Assembly (NCBI GenBank): GCA_963678705.1
Contig: OY783204.1
Coordinates: 2,614,701-2,678,700, forward strand
Direction: 5' to 3'
DNA: 64,000 nucleotides
Source of the DNA: Panorpa germanica
Taxonomy: Eukaryota > Arthropoda > Insecta > Mecoptera > Panorpidae
Part shown: piece after piece, positions 1-12,155 of the stretch
How positions within the stretch are numbered: the first letter of the stretch is position 1
Layout: each line of letters starts with the position of its first letter
Position numbers and translations under genes: made by a program
Notes under the pieces: model-generated
What the model saw: the letters and a program-made list of their open reading frames with translations, nothing else
Databases searched by the model: none
Told to the model about the DNA's origin: nothing

Positions 1-237
1 TTTTACAATGCATTGTTCAAAAGATTTTTTTTATAAATGAATGTATTTAAAATAGTTTATTTGTTAATTTAACTTGTTGGTTGACATCCACATTAAATAA
101 TGAAGTTGCGATATAATTTATTTGTGGAGCTAACATTTGTTGAAATACTTTGATATACCGCCATCGTTACGATGTTTGTGATAGTAAGAGTTTAACTTTT
201 TTTACAATAATAATAATGTTTGATTTTTACTTTCCAG

Positions 238-3200
238 AGTCGCGAAGAACTTTGTAGTGTTCTTCTAAAATCAAACAGTTGGACAAATCGGAATTATTGA
301 GTATTGATGGATTAATAATGTAGGAATGGAGAGCTTCATTAACATAGATATCTGCATTTGACAATTTTGAAGCATAATTTTAGATTTTATTCGAAATTGA
401 CACAAATTCGTTTTGATTACGAAGGTAAGTTTTTTTTTAATATTTACTGTATACTAATTTATATAATTTGATGTTACAGTTGTTGATTAGATGTTGACAG
501 ATGTTATATTTTCATATAGTTCATTAAAACTTCAGATTTCTTAAATTTTGTTTGTTATAAATAAGACAAATATATGTCTTCCTCTACAAAAATTGGAGAT
601 GTTTGGGCTTCAAATTGTAAAAGGAAAAATACTTTAATTATTACAACTTTCATTCACGTTCTTGATTGTATCTGATGTACCTCATAAATTGTATTAATAG
701 TCTAAAGAATACCATTTCTGGAATCTACTTGACTCAAAACAATTGTTTTGATAATAATGATTTTTTGTTATGTATTCTTACAAATAGAACAATTACTTAT
801 TTATTAAATTAATAATAGTGCAAGGTCATGAATATCAAAATTACAAACTTTTCATTCTTTCCATTAAATTGTAATGAAGTGTAATAATATTAAGTAATTA
901 ATATTTTGTTCACGTTGCAGCTTATACGTCTGCAGCTGCCTACAAAAATGCATGGGGCCTGAAGAAGCAATTAAAACCTCACGAAGACAAATGCCATGGT
1001 GCATTCTAAACGAAGGAAGCCAGGTAAAGAGAGGGTTCTACACATTCCTATATAAGAACGAAATAGAAAATGTACGATTTATTCACAATATAAACGATGT
1101 GTGGTCTTTGTTTTGCAGATTAACCTACTAGACTCAACAAACTTGTGAATTATCTGGAACTTTTCTGGGTTTGCAGAGAGATTCAAATATAATATTTGAC
1201 GTCAAACAACTTGTGATTTTCAGTAATGTTGTAATCGCTAATTACTTATTTGTGGGTGCATCTACTAAAGTAAAAATCGTAACAAAAGGTAAACATTATT
1301 TCGTCATTTCGAACATACATTGTAATATAAATTTGACAAAATATAATAATTTTACATATAATTTATAAATATATTTTGGTATGCATTGATTTACAATCGC
1401 TTAACAAAAAATTAATACTTACTGGAATAGCTCTAATCGGTTTCCTGTTAATTTTAGATTTTTGTAAATTATGATTTATGCATTCACTCATAATATGATC
1501 TAAAGTTCCTAATGTTTCATACAGGCCATTTATCGTCACTTTTAAGATTGATTTTGAAAATGTGAACTGGAAATTTGCAATTTTTTAAACGCTTGAAGAA
1601 TCAGTTATTATAATAGAGTTAATATTATTGATATCTTCGTCAATGGCTTTTAATACAACTCATTTTTCAGCAGTATAAGGATATACTTTGTTGTTTATTT
1701 TAAATTTACTTATTTAATGAGATAATAAAGTTCTAATAAATTCAATTCAATTCAACTTTAAAAATAGTAAAATTTTGATGAAATGTATAATAAAAATTAA
1801 TTAATTAATAATAATACATAATGAATTAATATTTTCTGCTCGTTACAGCTTAAATTGGAAACATCTGTCAGTTAAATATATATTTATAAGTAAAAGTAAA
1901 AAAGATATATTTTTTATTTAAAAATATTATTTCAATTGAACTGTGGCTTATGTAGTCATTTGTTTTTATATGGTTATTTTAATACTTGCCTAATATACAT
2001 TGTTCTGGATGCCAAAATTCGTAATTGAACAACTGTGCCACGAACGACCAAGTCTGTTTCCTCTTATCTTATTTTTCTTCTAAATATCCATTTTTCGTAT
2101 AATGAAGTATATTTAAAATGAAGAGCCATTTTTCAAATTCTCATAATTAGAATTGAATAGAAAGAAATATCACCCATTAACTACAATTATGTGCATTTAA
2201 GGGTTGAGCTACTGTTAAACTAACTGAACTGTTGCGTATTCAATTCAAACGTTTTATGATATATTTTTCGTCTTAAAAACTTAGTCTGCCTAATTGCAAA
2301 TTACCATAATCGGATTATAGGATTATAAAATATAAGAAAACCGTCTTGAGATTTAAGGGCATAAAATAACTATAAAATAAGACCCTTTTAGATTAAATAT
2401 TACTAGGTTTTGTTGTAAATAAAATAATACATGAATGTAAGAGGTAATATTTATATTTTGTGTTTAGAAAGCAGATTTATTACACTTAGTTTAGCATTTT
2501 TGGTACGTGAAATATACAGTATATGATGTTGGTGCTGATTACTTTAATAATACTTATTCCATTGTGTTTTCAGAAAAATGTCTGAAGACTAATTAATGTT
2601 TGCTGGTTGGATGTGAAAATAAAATGAATCTACGGATGGGTTTCTAAAGGATAGTGAAGGTAAATATATATCATGAAATATACAAATTCACATAAAAAGA
2701 AACTGTGCGAATAATAACAATTTATTTTATACTGAGGATTCTTTTAGTTTTATTTCATTTTAGTTTCGATTCAGGGGAAATGTATTTATCAGGGATATAT
2801 AGATTCTTGTTAAATGTGAGGAATAATGATAACAGCGATTCTAAATATTATACGTTTTTAGTTCTGATTTACAAAATTTAAAATTAAACAATTTATACGT
2901 GAGACGTTTAATTTTTATGAAATATTAAATTTGTAAACATGATAGTAAATTGTGCCAATTTAAACAAATATAACTAAAAATATTGTACTTCTAATGAGAA
3001 ATTAGTTAGTTGCACATTGAATTTTTTTATTATTTATCTGCTCTATTCCTGCGTGCGTGTTCTAGTGTTCTAATGCTCTAGTGTTTTAATGATCTAGTGT
3101 TATAGTACTCTAGTGTTCTAGTGCTGTAATGTTCTAGCACTCTAGTACTCTTGTATTCTAGTGTTCTAGAGTTCTAGTATTCTATTGCTCTAGTGTTCTA

Positions 3201-3425
3201 GTGCTCTAGTGTTCTAGTGTTCTAGTTCTCTAGTGCATTCAATAAACAGTTCTGAATAACTAAAGCTCTCCCAGTTCGGATTCTGTGAACCGGAATCTGA
3301 ACTTGTTGTAACTCTTCATATAATTAATACTTGTTCGCATTTCAGAACACCTTTGTGCTGATGTGGTGCTGTGCTGGTTTGTATAATGCAATATCCTTAG
3401 AAAATAGACTAGTGCTTTTTTTAAG
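238..3425 (+). other. exon-like blocks of a possible non-coding transcript
   Basis: Five short blocks each start after a pyrimidine-rich AG acceptor and end at a GTAAG or GTAAA donor: 238-424, 921-1023, 1119-1288, 2574-2659 and 3346-3425. None carries a long reading frame; the second could code for about 30 residues before a stop. No core promoter is evident. A possible AATAAA polyadenylation signal lies near 4216. Splice-like strings are frequent in AT-rich DNA, so this is an inference from five paired signals in one orientation, not a gene call. The DNA between the blocks holds nothing I recognise. Confidence 0.25.
3058..3233. repeat. 8-bp minisatellite, 22 units
   Basis: The 176 bases divide exactly into 22 consecutive 8-base units around the consensus TGTTCTAG, with a common variant TGCTCTAG. 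Units in the second half are nearly perfect and those in the first half carry more substitutions, but length is kept throughout. This is a tandem array that evolved by substitution and slippage in whole units. It lies in an otherwise unrecognised AT-rich stretch. Confidence 0.92.
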
Positions 3426-4407
3426 GTAAGTTTTTTTAGATTTACATTTTCTTAAATCGTGTAGTTAAAATATTCATATATGTCACATTATCACAAAGAA
3501 TAACTTGATATTAACGCAATGGTTTTACTCTAATTAGAAAACGAAGTAAGTTTTTTTATTGCAACGATTTTTAAACATTTTATTCTTAAGCTATTGGGCT
3601 CAACTTTTCACACAAGCTGTTTGTAGTTAACTATTGGTTTAGTTAAGAATGTGATTATTTTTTTTTATTAGTAGTTGATTTGTGGTTACAGTATAATAGA
3701 TGAGACATATATATCGTATTTTTTGTTTGTGTTTAGTTTTTTCTTATGAAATGGAAAGTTTTATTTGATAAAAAAATGATTTTTAAAGATTGAATGAAAA
3801 AATGTTCTTTTTAAAAAATAAATATGCATAAAAGAATTAGTGCAAAAGTTGAATATTGAAAGACGTGAGCCTAAATGGTCGTCCTAGTACGTTTCCGACA
3901 GCAAGTTACTTTTAGTACGTTTTCGTTTGAAGTTTTGAGAGTACCAAGTAACTAATAATGAGTTTTGTGAATAAACAATCGAATCGACATAACATAAGCT
4001 ATATAAGAAGATAAATACAGATATATAAGTTAAGACTTTAAGTTAAGTTGATAGTTAAGACTTTAGTAACATTAGTTGTTGTTATTGTAGTATTCAACAA
4101 CCTTGTATTATTATTAATTTTGTGTTTCTAATTAAGTAAATATATTTTTATATTTAGTGAAAAGTGTGTACCATTTTAAATCTTACCATAGAATGGGATT
4201 GAGATTTTACATTGTAAATAAATATATATAAATTTGTTTATTTTTTTCCAATGCGCCACACGCTTTTATTATTATTTTTTTTTTAGTATTTATTTTTGAG
4301 TGCATCAACTATTGGTAGTTATCAACACTTTAAACCAATATTACATTTTACATACATTTTTTATAACACATAATTTAATCAATTTAATTCAATCGGTGCT
4401 TCTCTAA
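3426..4407. other. AT-rich stretch without recognised features
   Basis: No reading frame of useful length, no transposon ends and no repeat arrays were recognised. An AATAAA lies near 4216. Confidence 0.5.
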
Positions 4408-4611
4408 TTACTTCCTTATCCATCGTTCAATATCCTCATGACGTGATATTTCAGCATCGCGATCTGATACGGGAATCGCTTCAACTATGATGTCTCCCAT
4501 TCCATCCATTTCTTGTTATAAAGCTGTTCTTTTCTTCTTTTTTCTATTTTCTTGAAATTCTTGTTATTGAATTGAATTGAGTTCTCGACGGATACGAATA
4601 AAACTCTGCAT
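4408..4611 (-). pseudogene. short decayed coding fragment, unknown family
   Basis: Read on the minus strand from an ATG at 4611 to a TAA at 4408, one frame gives about 68 codons with two internal stops. The last part (MDGMGDIIVEAIPVSDRDAE and on) has protein-like composition and an uninterrupted run of more than 30 residues. I do not recognise the family. It may be the end of a dead transposon or host exon, or a chance frame. Confidence 0.25.
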
Positions 4612-5785
4612 TTTAAATAATTGGTTCACTAGTTAATGAATATTTCTTAATCTACGAGTATATTAATTAAAAACAATAGAATCAAGTTTTAAATAAAGAT
4701 GGTTGCTGAATGTTTTTGAACAAATTTAGCAAAAATGTAGCCTGGTGTAAAAAATGAACGGTAAACAATGCGTGAAGATAATTATTGTATTGCAGTTTAT
4801 AAATTAAAACATGTTATTTTAATTGTAAGTAGAAGATATTTTAAGCAATGTTAAAAGAATTTTGAGCTAAACAGAATACAATAAAACAATATAATGTTGA
4901 TTGTTTAAAGCTAAGGATGGTACAATTTCAGTGTATGCTATGTTGATGAAATTTGCTGGGTGTAAGCTAAACGCGTAAGAATGCGTATATAGCATAAAGC
5001 GCTATGATATGTAACAAGTGTGATGTATATTCGTTAGCTAATCGTGAGGAAATGGTTTTTTGAAACCAAATGGTACAGTAATTAGTAAATATCTACATAC
5101 ATGAGGTGATGCAGACAAATCGCAATGAAAATATCACGTCAGCAGAGTCATAAACCAACACCACCTAGATACAAAGCCTAACAACGAACTTATGACGTCA
5201 CGCATTGTAGACCGGATATACAACCAAAACATATATAACCAAACATATATAAAAAAATTATAATTTTAATTTAAACAGTCTAATCGTTATGCATATAAAT
5301 ATTTGTTTGCAAAGTATAATGAAAAATTAATAATATTAAAGTTAAGATGTATGATAATCCTTTTATATAAGTATATTAATATATGTTTTTAAATATTAAC
5401 TACGAGAATTTACAAGCTATCAACGTAATGATATATAAAAATTAATATAGAAATCATAATTAAGAAAAAAACAATGAATTGAAATATATTTATTTTATTA
5501 AAGTAATTAATTTTCTTTTTCTTGATGGGTTTTCAATAACATAAATTATTTTACATTATATTGGTTGATATCCACACTGTCCTTTTATGGTACATATGTT
5601 ATAATTACACTATGGCAGCAATCTAATTTGTCTTCCCAGAGCAATTCTCTTATTTCCAATACTTTTATTGCTTGATTTACTTGTCTATTGGTATTTTTTG
5701 TTTACACTGACTACATTTAAGTTCTTTTAACGCAGCATGTCAGGTAATAATATTTCCAGTTGCTATTTCTGCATCTTGTTTAAGA
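4612..5785. other. AT-rich stretch without genes
   Basis: No coding region recognised. Near 5155-5180 it contains one copy of a short motif (CAACACCACCTAGATACAAA) that recurs, inverted, near 6422-6444 and 8991-9013. Confidence 0.5.
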
Positions 5786-6121
5786 GCGTAACAACCTATT
5801 ACAGGTCTTAGTTGCCTGGACAGGACGATTCTTCCAACTCAATCGGTCCAAAGCAACTCTTTGCCGGATTTTTACTTTCAAAGTTTTGATGTCCTCTAAT
5901 GTGTCGTCCAGTCATCTTGTAGGTGGTTGTCCTCCGGTACGGGATCCCTCAGGGTTGTTAAAGGTGTATATTCTAGTAAAGTTCTCTTCAGGGGATCTCC
6001 AGACGTGGCCGAGCCATCTCAGCCTGTTACTTCGGAGGACCTGTGCAATTTGAGGTTGTTTATAAAGTCCATATAATTCAAAATTATATCTGGTTCGCCA
6101 GCATCCTTGTTCTTTAACCAA
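5786..6121 (-). pseudogene. RTE-like LINE, C-terminal fragment
   Basis: On the minus strand the frame starting at 6121 reads through a motif typical of the far C-terminus of insect RTE-like LINE polyproteins: a run like LYGLYKQPQIAQVL, then NRLRWLGHVWR, then a Pro/Gly/Arg-rich tail. The frame hits a TGA where the family normally has Trp and then continues in the same frame for about 45 codons. The fragment is 5'-truncated, with no reverse transcriptase upstream. It is a dead copy. The LINE type is sure; the exact clade is less so. Confidence 0.7.
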
Positions 6122-8663
6122 TGATGTCTATATCAATTTCTGCATCAGTAACATTAATTATTTGATGTTTAATCGGTAAATCAGCGATTATTCTTGTATA
6201 CCTGTAGTTTCTAAATTGTCTGAATATTCTAATTTTTGCAAAGGAACCATGATGCAATAGAATTTTCGTTCTAGTTACAAAGTTGTTTGCAGACGTAATT
6301 TTTTTTGCACATTCAAGTAATTGCCGCATTGAAATATTATACTAAGCACCAGCAAACTGCTGTATTTTCCAAACCTGTCTTCAAGGGCATCAGTTTGAAA
6401 CTTTCCTTGCAAGATATATTTAGGCTTTGTATCGAGGTGGTGTTGCCCTAGCTCCGCTAATGAAAGAGTAACAATAATTTAAATTTGAAAAATTCCCGCT
6501 GGACACCCTTTACAAACAATAATTTACTGTACCACAAATGTGTCACTGAATTCAAATCAACCTCACAATATTGAGTGGAAGAGAGAGATAATTGTTTTAA
6601 CATACTAGATTTTCGTCGAATATAATACAAATATCTCAAATAATATTTTTACAAAAAATTAAAGAAACTTATATCTATTGTGACGTTGAATTTGGCGGTA
6701 TTTCGCTGGATTTCGCGGCACAATCAAACAACAAACGTTTTTCATAATTTTATTGTATTTTAGTACCGTGTCTCACTGCAGTTACCCTCTCTCTGAATAT
6801 GCCTCGGTAATAATCGGGGTTACCGAGAGTTACCGAGACAACGTTAAGCACGGGCTGCAGTGAGAACAGAGAGTAGTTGAAAGGCAGTGAAACAACGAAC
6901 ACAAGCAAGTGGATTAACAACTGGAAATTATGATTAGATTCATACATATTTGGTGATATAGTTGTTTAATATTTTATAATATTTATCAGTTTTTATGGTT
7001 TTTTTATGCAAACTCCTTTGATGAGTTTTGGTTACTTAAATGTAATTACAACACCGGGCACGGTTGTATTAAGTGCGATGGATTTTTAGTTTTATATTGA
7101 ATAATGATGTTAAAAAAATCTTTTGCATCGATGATATTTCTGCTAGTGGATAAGTTGTGTTTTTTTTGGGTATGGATTTTACCTTTTTACAGTGCAGTAT
7201 TCATAATTTTCTTTTGCTAGCTCATTCCACTGTTTTATTTTTTATGGTTTGTCATCTGTGCAAAGGGATCTATGGTTTGGATTATTCAAGTAGTTTAGAC
7301 TGCATAAAAAATATTAGATCGAGTTGCCCAAGTGTATTATTTAATTTATAATTTAAACCAATCCATGTGATATCTGATGCTTTGTACATTTATTTTTACT
7401 ATTTTATCTTTAAATAGATTTATTGTGTGTATTTTTCTATATTATTTATTATTATTATTCAAATGTAATGAAGGATTGCATTACCAAGATTTCTTCGTTA
7501 CATTATCTAAGCTAACATCTTATATTCTAATCCTACTTATAAGTACACTTCACTGTCCTATAATATAATTTTAGTTTTTAACAATTTTACACAGTACCAT
7601 ATAATATTTGCTCTCGTTTTTCTCGGTAACATAGCTGAATCTTGTGTTGCCGACGTGACTCCACATCAGACAGCATGTTTGCAACTATTGGTTTAGAGCT
7701 AACACTTCTTATTGATGAATCTCACTTAGTTTATTCATATGGATCAATCCTAAAAAAAATAAAATTAAGTTAAATTCTCAAAAATTAATACAATTTTATT
7801 TTTTAAAATTAGCTCTCACAAATAAAATATTATTCATTTTATATATTTCCTTGTTGTTCATTGACTGATGTTGGATGTTGAATATTTATTATATTATTGA
7901 AGTGTTTGGTTTGTGATTGAGAATTAAAAACAAAAAAAAATTATAAGAAATGACTAAAGAAAAATACTGAGTTGTGATATGAGTTTCAGAAGTCTGATAT
8001 TAGAGACTTATCATCGTGTTTGATTGTATCAGCCGGCGTTGTCCGTATGTGTTAAATTTAGTTAATAAGTGTGTAATGTGAGTCTGTTGTAACAATTACC
8101 GTTATCTACAAATTACTTATAAATATAAAGTCTTAAAGAAATGATTTTAACTTCAATAAATTATAAATATGCTGTTAATGTCTAAGCAAAATATTCATTT
8201 AAAAATATAATAAATATTTACAGTATTGTTAAGTTTTATAAAAAAACTTGTGGTTTTCTATGAAGGACGTCGCGTAAGAAATTAATCGAGCGCGAATGTA
8301 TTAATTGATTGTTTATTTAATTTAATTATATATTTTTTATTTTATAAATCTCTATCTGGGGAAAATAATGAATGTCAGCTTAATACAATATATCTTAAAC
8401 GTTTACAGTATGAACGTATAATTATAACTCCAATTTTAAAAACTTAAAACTAACAAATAAATTGAACTTTAAAACATTGTACAGTGGAAGAGGCCGTTGA
8501 TAACAATGTATAAGAATTTCTTTTCTCTTGCGAATAATTATAAATACTATGTAATCAGTGTTAAAATAGTATATATTCAATAAAACCGGTGTTGAATTTG
8601 CGGACACTTTGAATGAGAAACATTTAAATTAAAAACCATTCATATAATAAATATTATACAGTA
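6122..8663. other. AT-rich stretch without recognised genes
   Basis: A 71-codon minus-strand frame (6114-6329) and two hydrophobic plus-strand frames (7157-7351, 7377-7568) occur here, but none resembles a family I know and all could be chance frames in AT-rich DNA. No transposon ends were recognised. Confidence 0.4.
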
Positions 8664-9005
8664 TTGATAAGTTTTATAAAAAATATATTTTTAAATAAAG
8701 TATTTTTTTCGGCATCATACAAACTGATTTGTTCTGTTATCTTAGATTTTGAATTAGGTATTTTTAAAAATTGCGCCAAAATACACAACTGTAGTCAACT
8801 GACTGTGAACACTGACAACCAGTTGACCAAAGATAATATATCAGCTGAAGATCACTATGACCCACCTCCTCAGATGGGTCGTTGTGAGCTTGGCGTGAGC
8901 GAAATTAATGATGTCATACGTAACGACTCTGGTCGTCATGTGGAACGGCAGAATGATAGTTTTGATCTTTGTGAACGCTTAGTGGAACGCGCCCTTTGTA
9001 TCTAG
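8664..9005 (+). CDS. 113-codon open frame, unrecognised
   Basis: An uninterrupted plus-strand frame of 113 codons. The first 40 codons are AT-rich and hydrophobic. The last 60 have a higher GC content and a protein-like mix of charged residues (for example NDVIRNDSGRHVERQNDSFD). The end coincides with the short repeated motif (AGGTGGTGTTGC) shared with sites near 5165 and 6435, so part of it is probably repeat sequence. No domain recognised; it may be a chance frame. Confidence 0.15.
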   Translation: MISFIKNIFLNKVFFSASYKLICSVILDFELGIFKNCAKIHNCSQLTVNTDNQLTKDNISAEDHYDPPPQMGRCELGVSEINDVIRNDSGRHVERQNDSFDLCERLVERALCI

Positions 9006-9014
9006 GTGGTGTTG

Positions 9015-9520
9015 CATAAACACGGAAATATATTTGAGTTAGGAAAGCATCCGAATCAAAGCCGACTGACAGACTATATACGATTGCAAGAAACGTTTCT
9101 CTATATCTGCCAACTACTTAATTTACTGTTCGTTATATATTTCATTATATGAGCGACGAGAATATGCCTCAAATAATGGATGTATTTGAGTATATAAAAT
9201 AATGCGACGATAATACAAATAATTGCACCACGGGAATAGTAAGAATGCAAATATATTTGTAGGCAGGGCCGATGATAGGCTATATATGATTGCTATGAAA
9301 CCTTTTCCCATATATATGTCACTACTTACTACTAATCGTAATATAAGAAATTAAAAATATTAGTTGCAGTACATAAAATAGTGTGACTGGCAATATTACT
9401 TATTATTACGTTAGGAAAATAGTGCGCATGTAAAAATATTTGATAATAGAAAAACGTTTGAATCAAAGCCGCTAATGACTTATACGATTGCTAGGAACGT
9501 TTTCCTAAATTGCAAATACA
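9015..9520. repeat. degenerate ~205-bp tandem repeat, about 2.5 units
   Basis: Three diverged copies share the order: an AAATATATTTG-like string, a GCCG start, a TATACGATTG-like core, then AAACGTTTTC- and CTACTTA-like strings. The GCCG anchors lie at 9061, 9268 and 9468, giving spacings of 207 and 200 bases. The copies have many substitutions, so the array is old. Confidence 0.6.
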
Positions 9521-9911
9521 ACTTAAAATGAGTTGAGGTTAGCATCAAAACGCAGAAATCCTAAAACACGAGTTTAGAACTTGCGATGAACAAAAATTAA
9601 CAATCTTTGATGAAACGCAAATATGTAACATATAATATTGGTTGTAAGGCAATAGTAAGATAGGGAGATGTAAGAAAGGATAAAAGAGCTATTTACCATA
9701 GGCCAACAAATCATCTGTCACGTGAATGCAGCGCTTAGCTGGTGAATGCATCAGTTCTGAAGAGTTGTACTCTAACCGTTTTTCTTGCGTGCGATTGTAT
9801 CAAGATGTTCTTAGGAATCAGATGCTGGTTGATGCTGTATTCCTATGAATGTTCTCAGCACTTCATAAAAATAGCACTCGTAGGTGTAGTTGAATAGAGG
9901 AGAATTGTAAA

Positions 9912-10637
9912 TCAGCAGGTTGCTTCGAATAGTTTGTCCGTCTTAATGCCGACCAATGGGGAGAATTGCATACCCAGGTATTTAAATACATCATTGCACT
10001 CCGTGAACGGTAATTTGGTTTTACTAGTAGGGTCTAGTAATCCCGGATCGCCTATGCCAAAGGTTTTGCCCGGCAAACACTTAATTTGAAATGTTGCTGA
10101 CTTGTTAGCAGCTATTTTTAAGCCCAATGCGCTCAATGTATTACAGGCAATGTTTAGTTGTACTTGGGCATCTTCTACACAACTACCTATGAGAAGAATG
10201 TCATCTGCAAAGGCTAGTGCCTTCACTTGTTTATTGTAGAGCTTATAGCCTTCGGTAGTTTCCAGATTATCGAAAACAGTGTCTAGCACCGCATTGAATA
10301 GAAGGGGAGACAGAGGATCTCCCTGCTTCACCCCTTTTAAAATTTCCATGTGTACTGTGGAATCCCCGAGCGCTATGTTGGTGGATGCTCCCTTATACAT
10401 ATTCTCTATACAGGCAATTAATATAGGAGGTACTCCCTGTCGCTTAAGCGCTTTAAAAATAGCTTCATGGGGCACACTGTCGAACGCTTTTGACACATCC
10501 AGAACTGATATAACAACTCCGGCCAATAGTTTGGCCTCTTGAATTACTTCCTCAAAAATTGTAATGTTATTTAAGCACCCGTTTTGGGTAGTAAAACCGC
10601 GTTGTCTTGGGTTGATGTTGAGATGATATTTTAACAA
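9912..10637 (-). pseudogene. R2-like reverse transcriptase core
   Basis: A 241-codon frame holding the RT palm: NPRQRGFTTQNGC, the catalytic Asp in ISVLDVSKAFDSVPH, GVKQGDPLSPLLFN, and the catalytic AFADD motif (ALAFADDILLIG). It then has the usual downstream segments up to FKYLGMQFSPLVG. The frame stops at 9912 and the following DNA no longer resembles an R2 protein, so the thumb and endonuclease are absent. The catalytic residues are kept although the element is dead. Confidence 0.85.
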
Positions 10638-11164
10638 GCAATAGTAATAGGTCGCCAGCTTGTCTCCAAACTGGGATCAGCTCCTTTTTTTGGAATTAGG
10701 ATTGTCCTATTTTCCAGCCATTGCGTTGGATATAATCGCAGTAATATTAATGCGTTAAAATACTTCGCTATTAGTACTTCAACCCCCTTGATTCTTATAA
10801 GGTGTTCCCTTTTGATTAGATCGGGACCTGGTGCAGACTTTTTCTTGATATGTGTAATTAAAAATTTTATACAGTCTGGGTCGATCGGTGTTAGATCGCT
10901 AAGCGTGATATTATTTTTATTATCAAACTTATAATTGGCCATACCTTTGAGGCTTTCGTACAGTTCTTTCATCTTATCAGGGTTTAAATTACGTGAACTT
11001 GAACCCCTAGTCTGTTCAACGCCATTAATAATATTCTCTGCTAACTTACTTGGGCAATTGAAGAACATATCTTGCTGTGTTGCATAGATATGCTTCCTAC
11101 GTAACCTGATATAGCGATTTCTATGACCTTTGCGTCGTCTCCTTGACGTTAGCTCCTTACGCAT
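10631..11164 (-). pseudogene. R2-like region before and at the start of RT
   Basis: A 177-codon frame with a basic start (MRKELTSRRRRKGHR) followed by the beginning of the reverse transcriptase: KKSAPGPDLIKREHL, then YPTQWLENRTILIPKKG and SWRPITI. These match the RT segments that precede the fingers in R2-group LINEs. The frame ends at 10,631 where a short piece of the RT has been lost, and the sequence carries on in another frame from 10,637. Confidence 0.8.
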
Positions 11165-11450
11165 CTGCTTGAACAGGCAACAGCAGTTCCTGGAACTTCA
11201 TTGCAATGCTATCTACCGAGACCTGGAGATCGTGTCTCGAGGCTCCTGTCCCTACAAGATCATTAATGAGCTTTTAAAGAGCCAACATATTTTCTGATGC
11301 GTTAGTTGGTAGTACCCACTCATGCCACAGGGCCTCAATAGTGCCAACCCACTCGATTTCATCAGGCACAAATTCATGCATGCTACATTGTGTGTGATCT
11401 AAGGATACACTGCATGCTGTGGTGTTCTGTGGGTCAATGTTGGTAAAGAA

Positions 11451-12155
11451 CTACACTAGTTGGTCAACTCTGCTTGTTGGTGTTGATGTACAGGCTTGCC
11501 TGCTATTCTGGCTAGCTCTTGGCGGCGTTACGCTACCTAACTCCCTAATCGTTATGTTATGCATGTTAATTCTTGAATTTGTAACAGTTCCAGCTACTGT
11601 TAACTGTTTTGCCTTTATAAGCCTTCCTTTATCTGAAATCTGCTCCGCAGATTTGGTTGGAATTAGCTTAGCTAATTCTGAGTTTATATTCTTAACGTTT
11701 GCCAGACGTTCAAGATTTGTCATCAGTGTTTGGACTTCCTCATCAAACCATTTGGAAAATCTCTTAGATTGCGGAGGGACAGGACAAGTTCCTGCTAGCC
11801 TATGCGTGTTACGCACCTCGGGATGGGCATGCTTAACATGCTGACTTAGTCCCCGTTGAGTCTTGAAAGACATCAGGCAGACTTCGCATTTAAATTGTTC
11901 CTCAGGCACCATTACAGGCCCCTTACAATGCGTTAGATGTTGGATCATCCCTTTGTACGTTTTGTACACTTTCTGACTTTGTGCTGTTTTCGACAATCTT
12001 TTATTTTCGAAGAGTTTGCAGAGTTCCTTCACACCTGACTTTGTAGCCCCGACCTGACTTTTGCTTCCATCCTCGGAGACCAATGTGCATCTTTTGGCGT
12101 GTTTGGTGCTATATTTTACGATATTCACATTTTGGAGGACTTTAAGTAACCTCAC
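11451..12155 (-). pseudogene. R2-like N-terminal region (C2H2 finger and Myb-like)
   Basis: A 234-codon frame. Around residues 89-112 it has a C2H2 zinc finger of the R2 type (C-E-V-C, then GLSQH and H). At about 133-180 there is a Myb-like stretch with KWFDEEVQTL, later LIPTKSAEQISDKGR. In R2 elements these two modules bind the target DNA. The frame then leaves the expected path. The adjoining minus-strand DNA down to 11,165 still encodes R2-like residues (for example IEWVGTIEALWHEWV) interrupted by a stop. The start used is the first Met; the true start may be upstream. Confidence 0.75.

Larger units (their letters stand above)
9912..12155 (-). mobile_element. R2-like non-LTR retrotransposon, decayed and 3'-truncated
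   Basis: Three consecutive minus-strand reading frames give the usual order of an R2-group protein: zinc finger, Myb-like region, then reverse transcriptase. The copy ends shortly after the RT palm, so the thumb, the CCHC finger and the restriction-like endonuclease are missing. A nonsense codon (near 11,275), a frameshift near 11,165 and a small deletion with frameshift near 10,635 break it. R2 elements normally sit in 28S rRNA genes, but I see no rDNA on either side. It is therefore either a dispersed relative or an old dispersed copy. The R2/NeSL type is well supported; the clade within it is not. Confidence 0.85.

Noticed and set aside
3058-3233. A CRISPR array, suggested by regular repeats
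   Set aside because: The units are contiguous 8-mers with no spacers, and the genome is eukaryotic.
10279-10542. Plus-strand open frame opposite the R2-like RT
   Set aside because: It is the antisense shadow of a clear RT coding region.
11419-11844. 141-codon plus-strand frame
   Set aside because: Antisense of the R2-like zinc finger and Myb region; no domain of its own.
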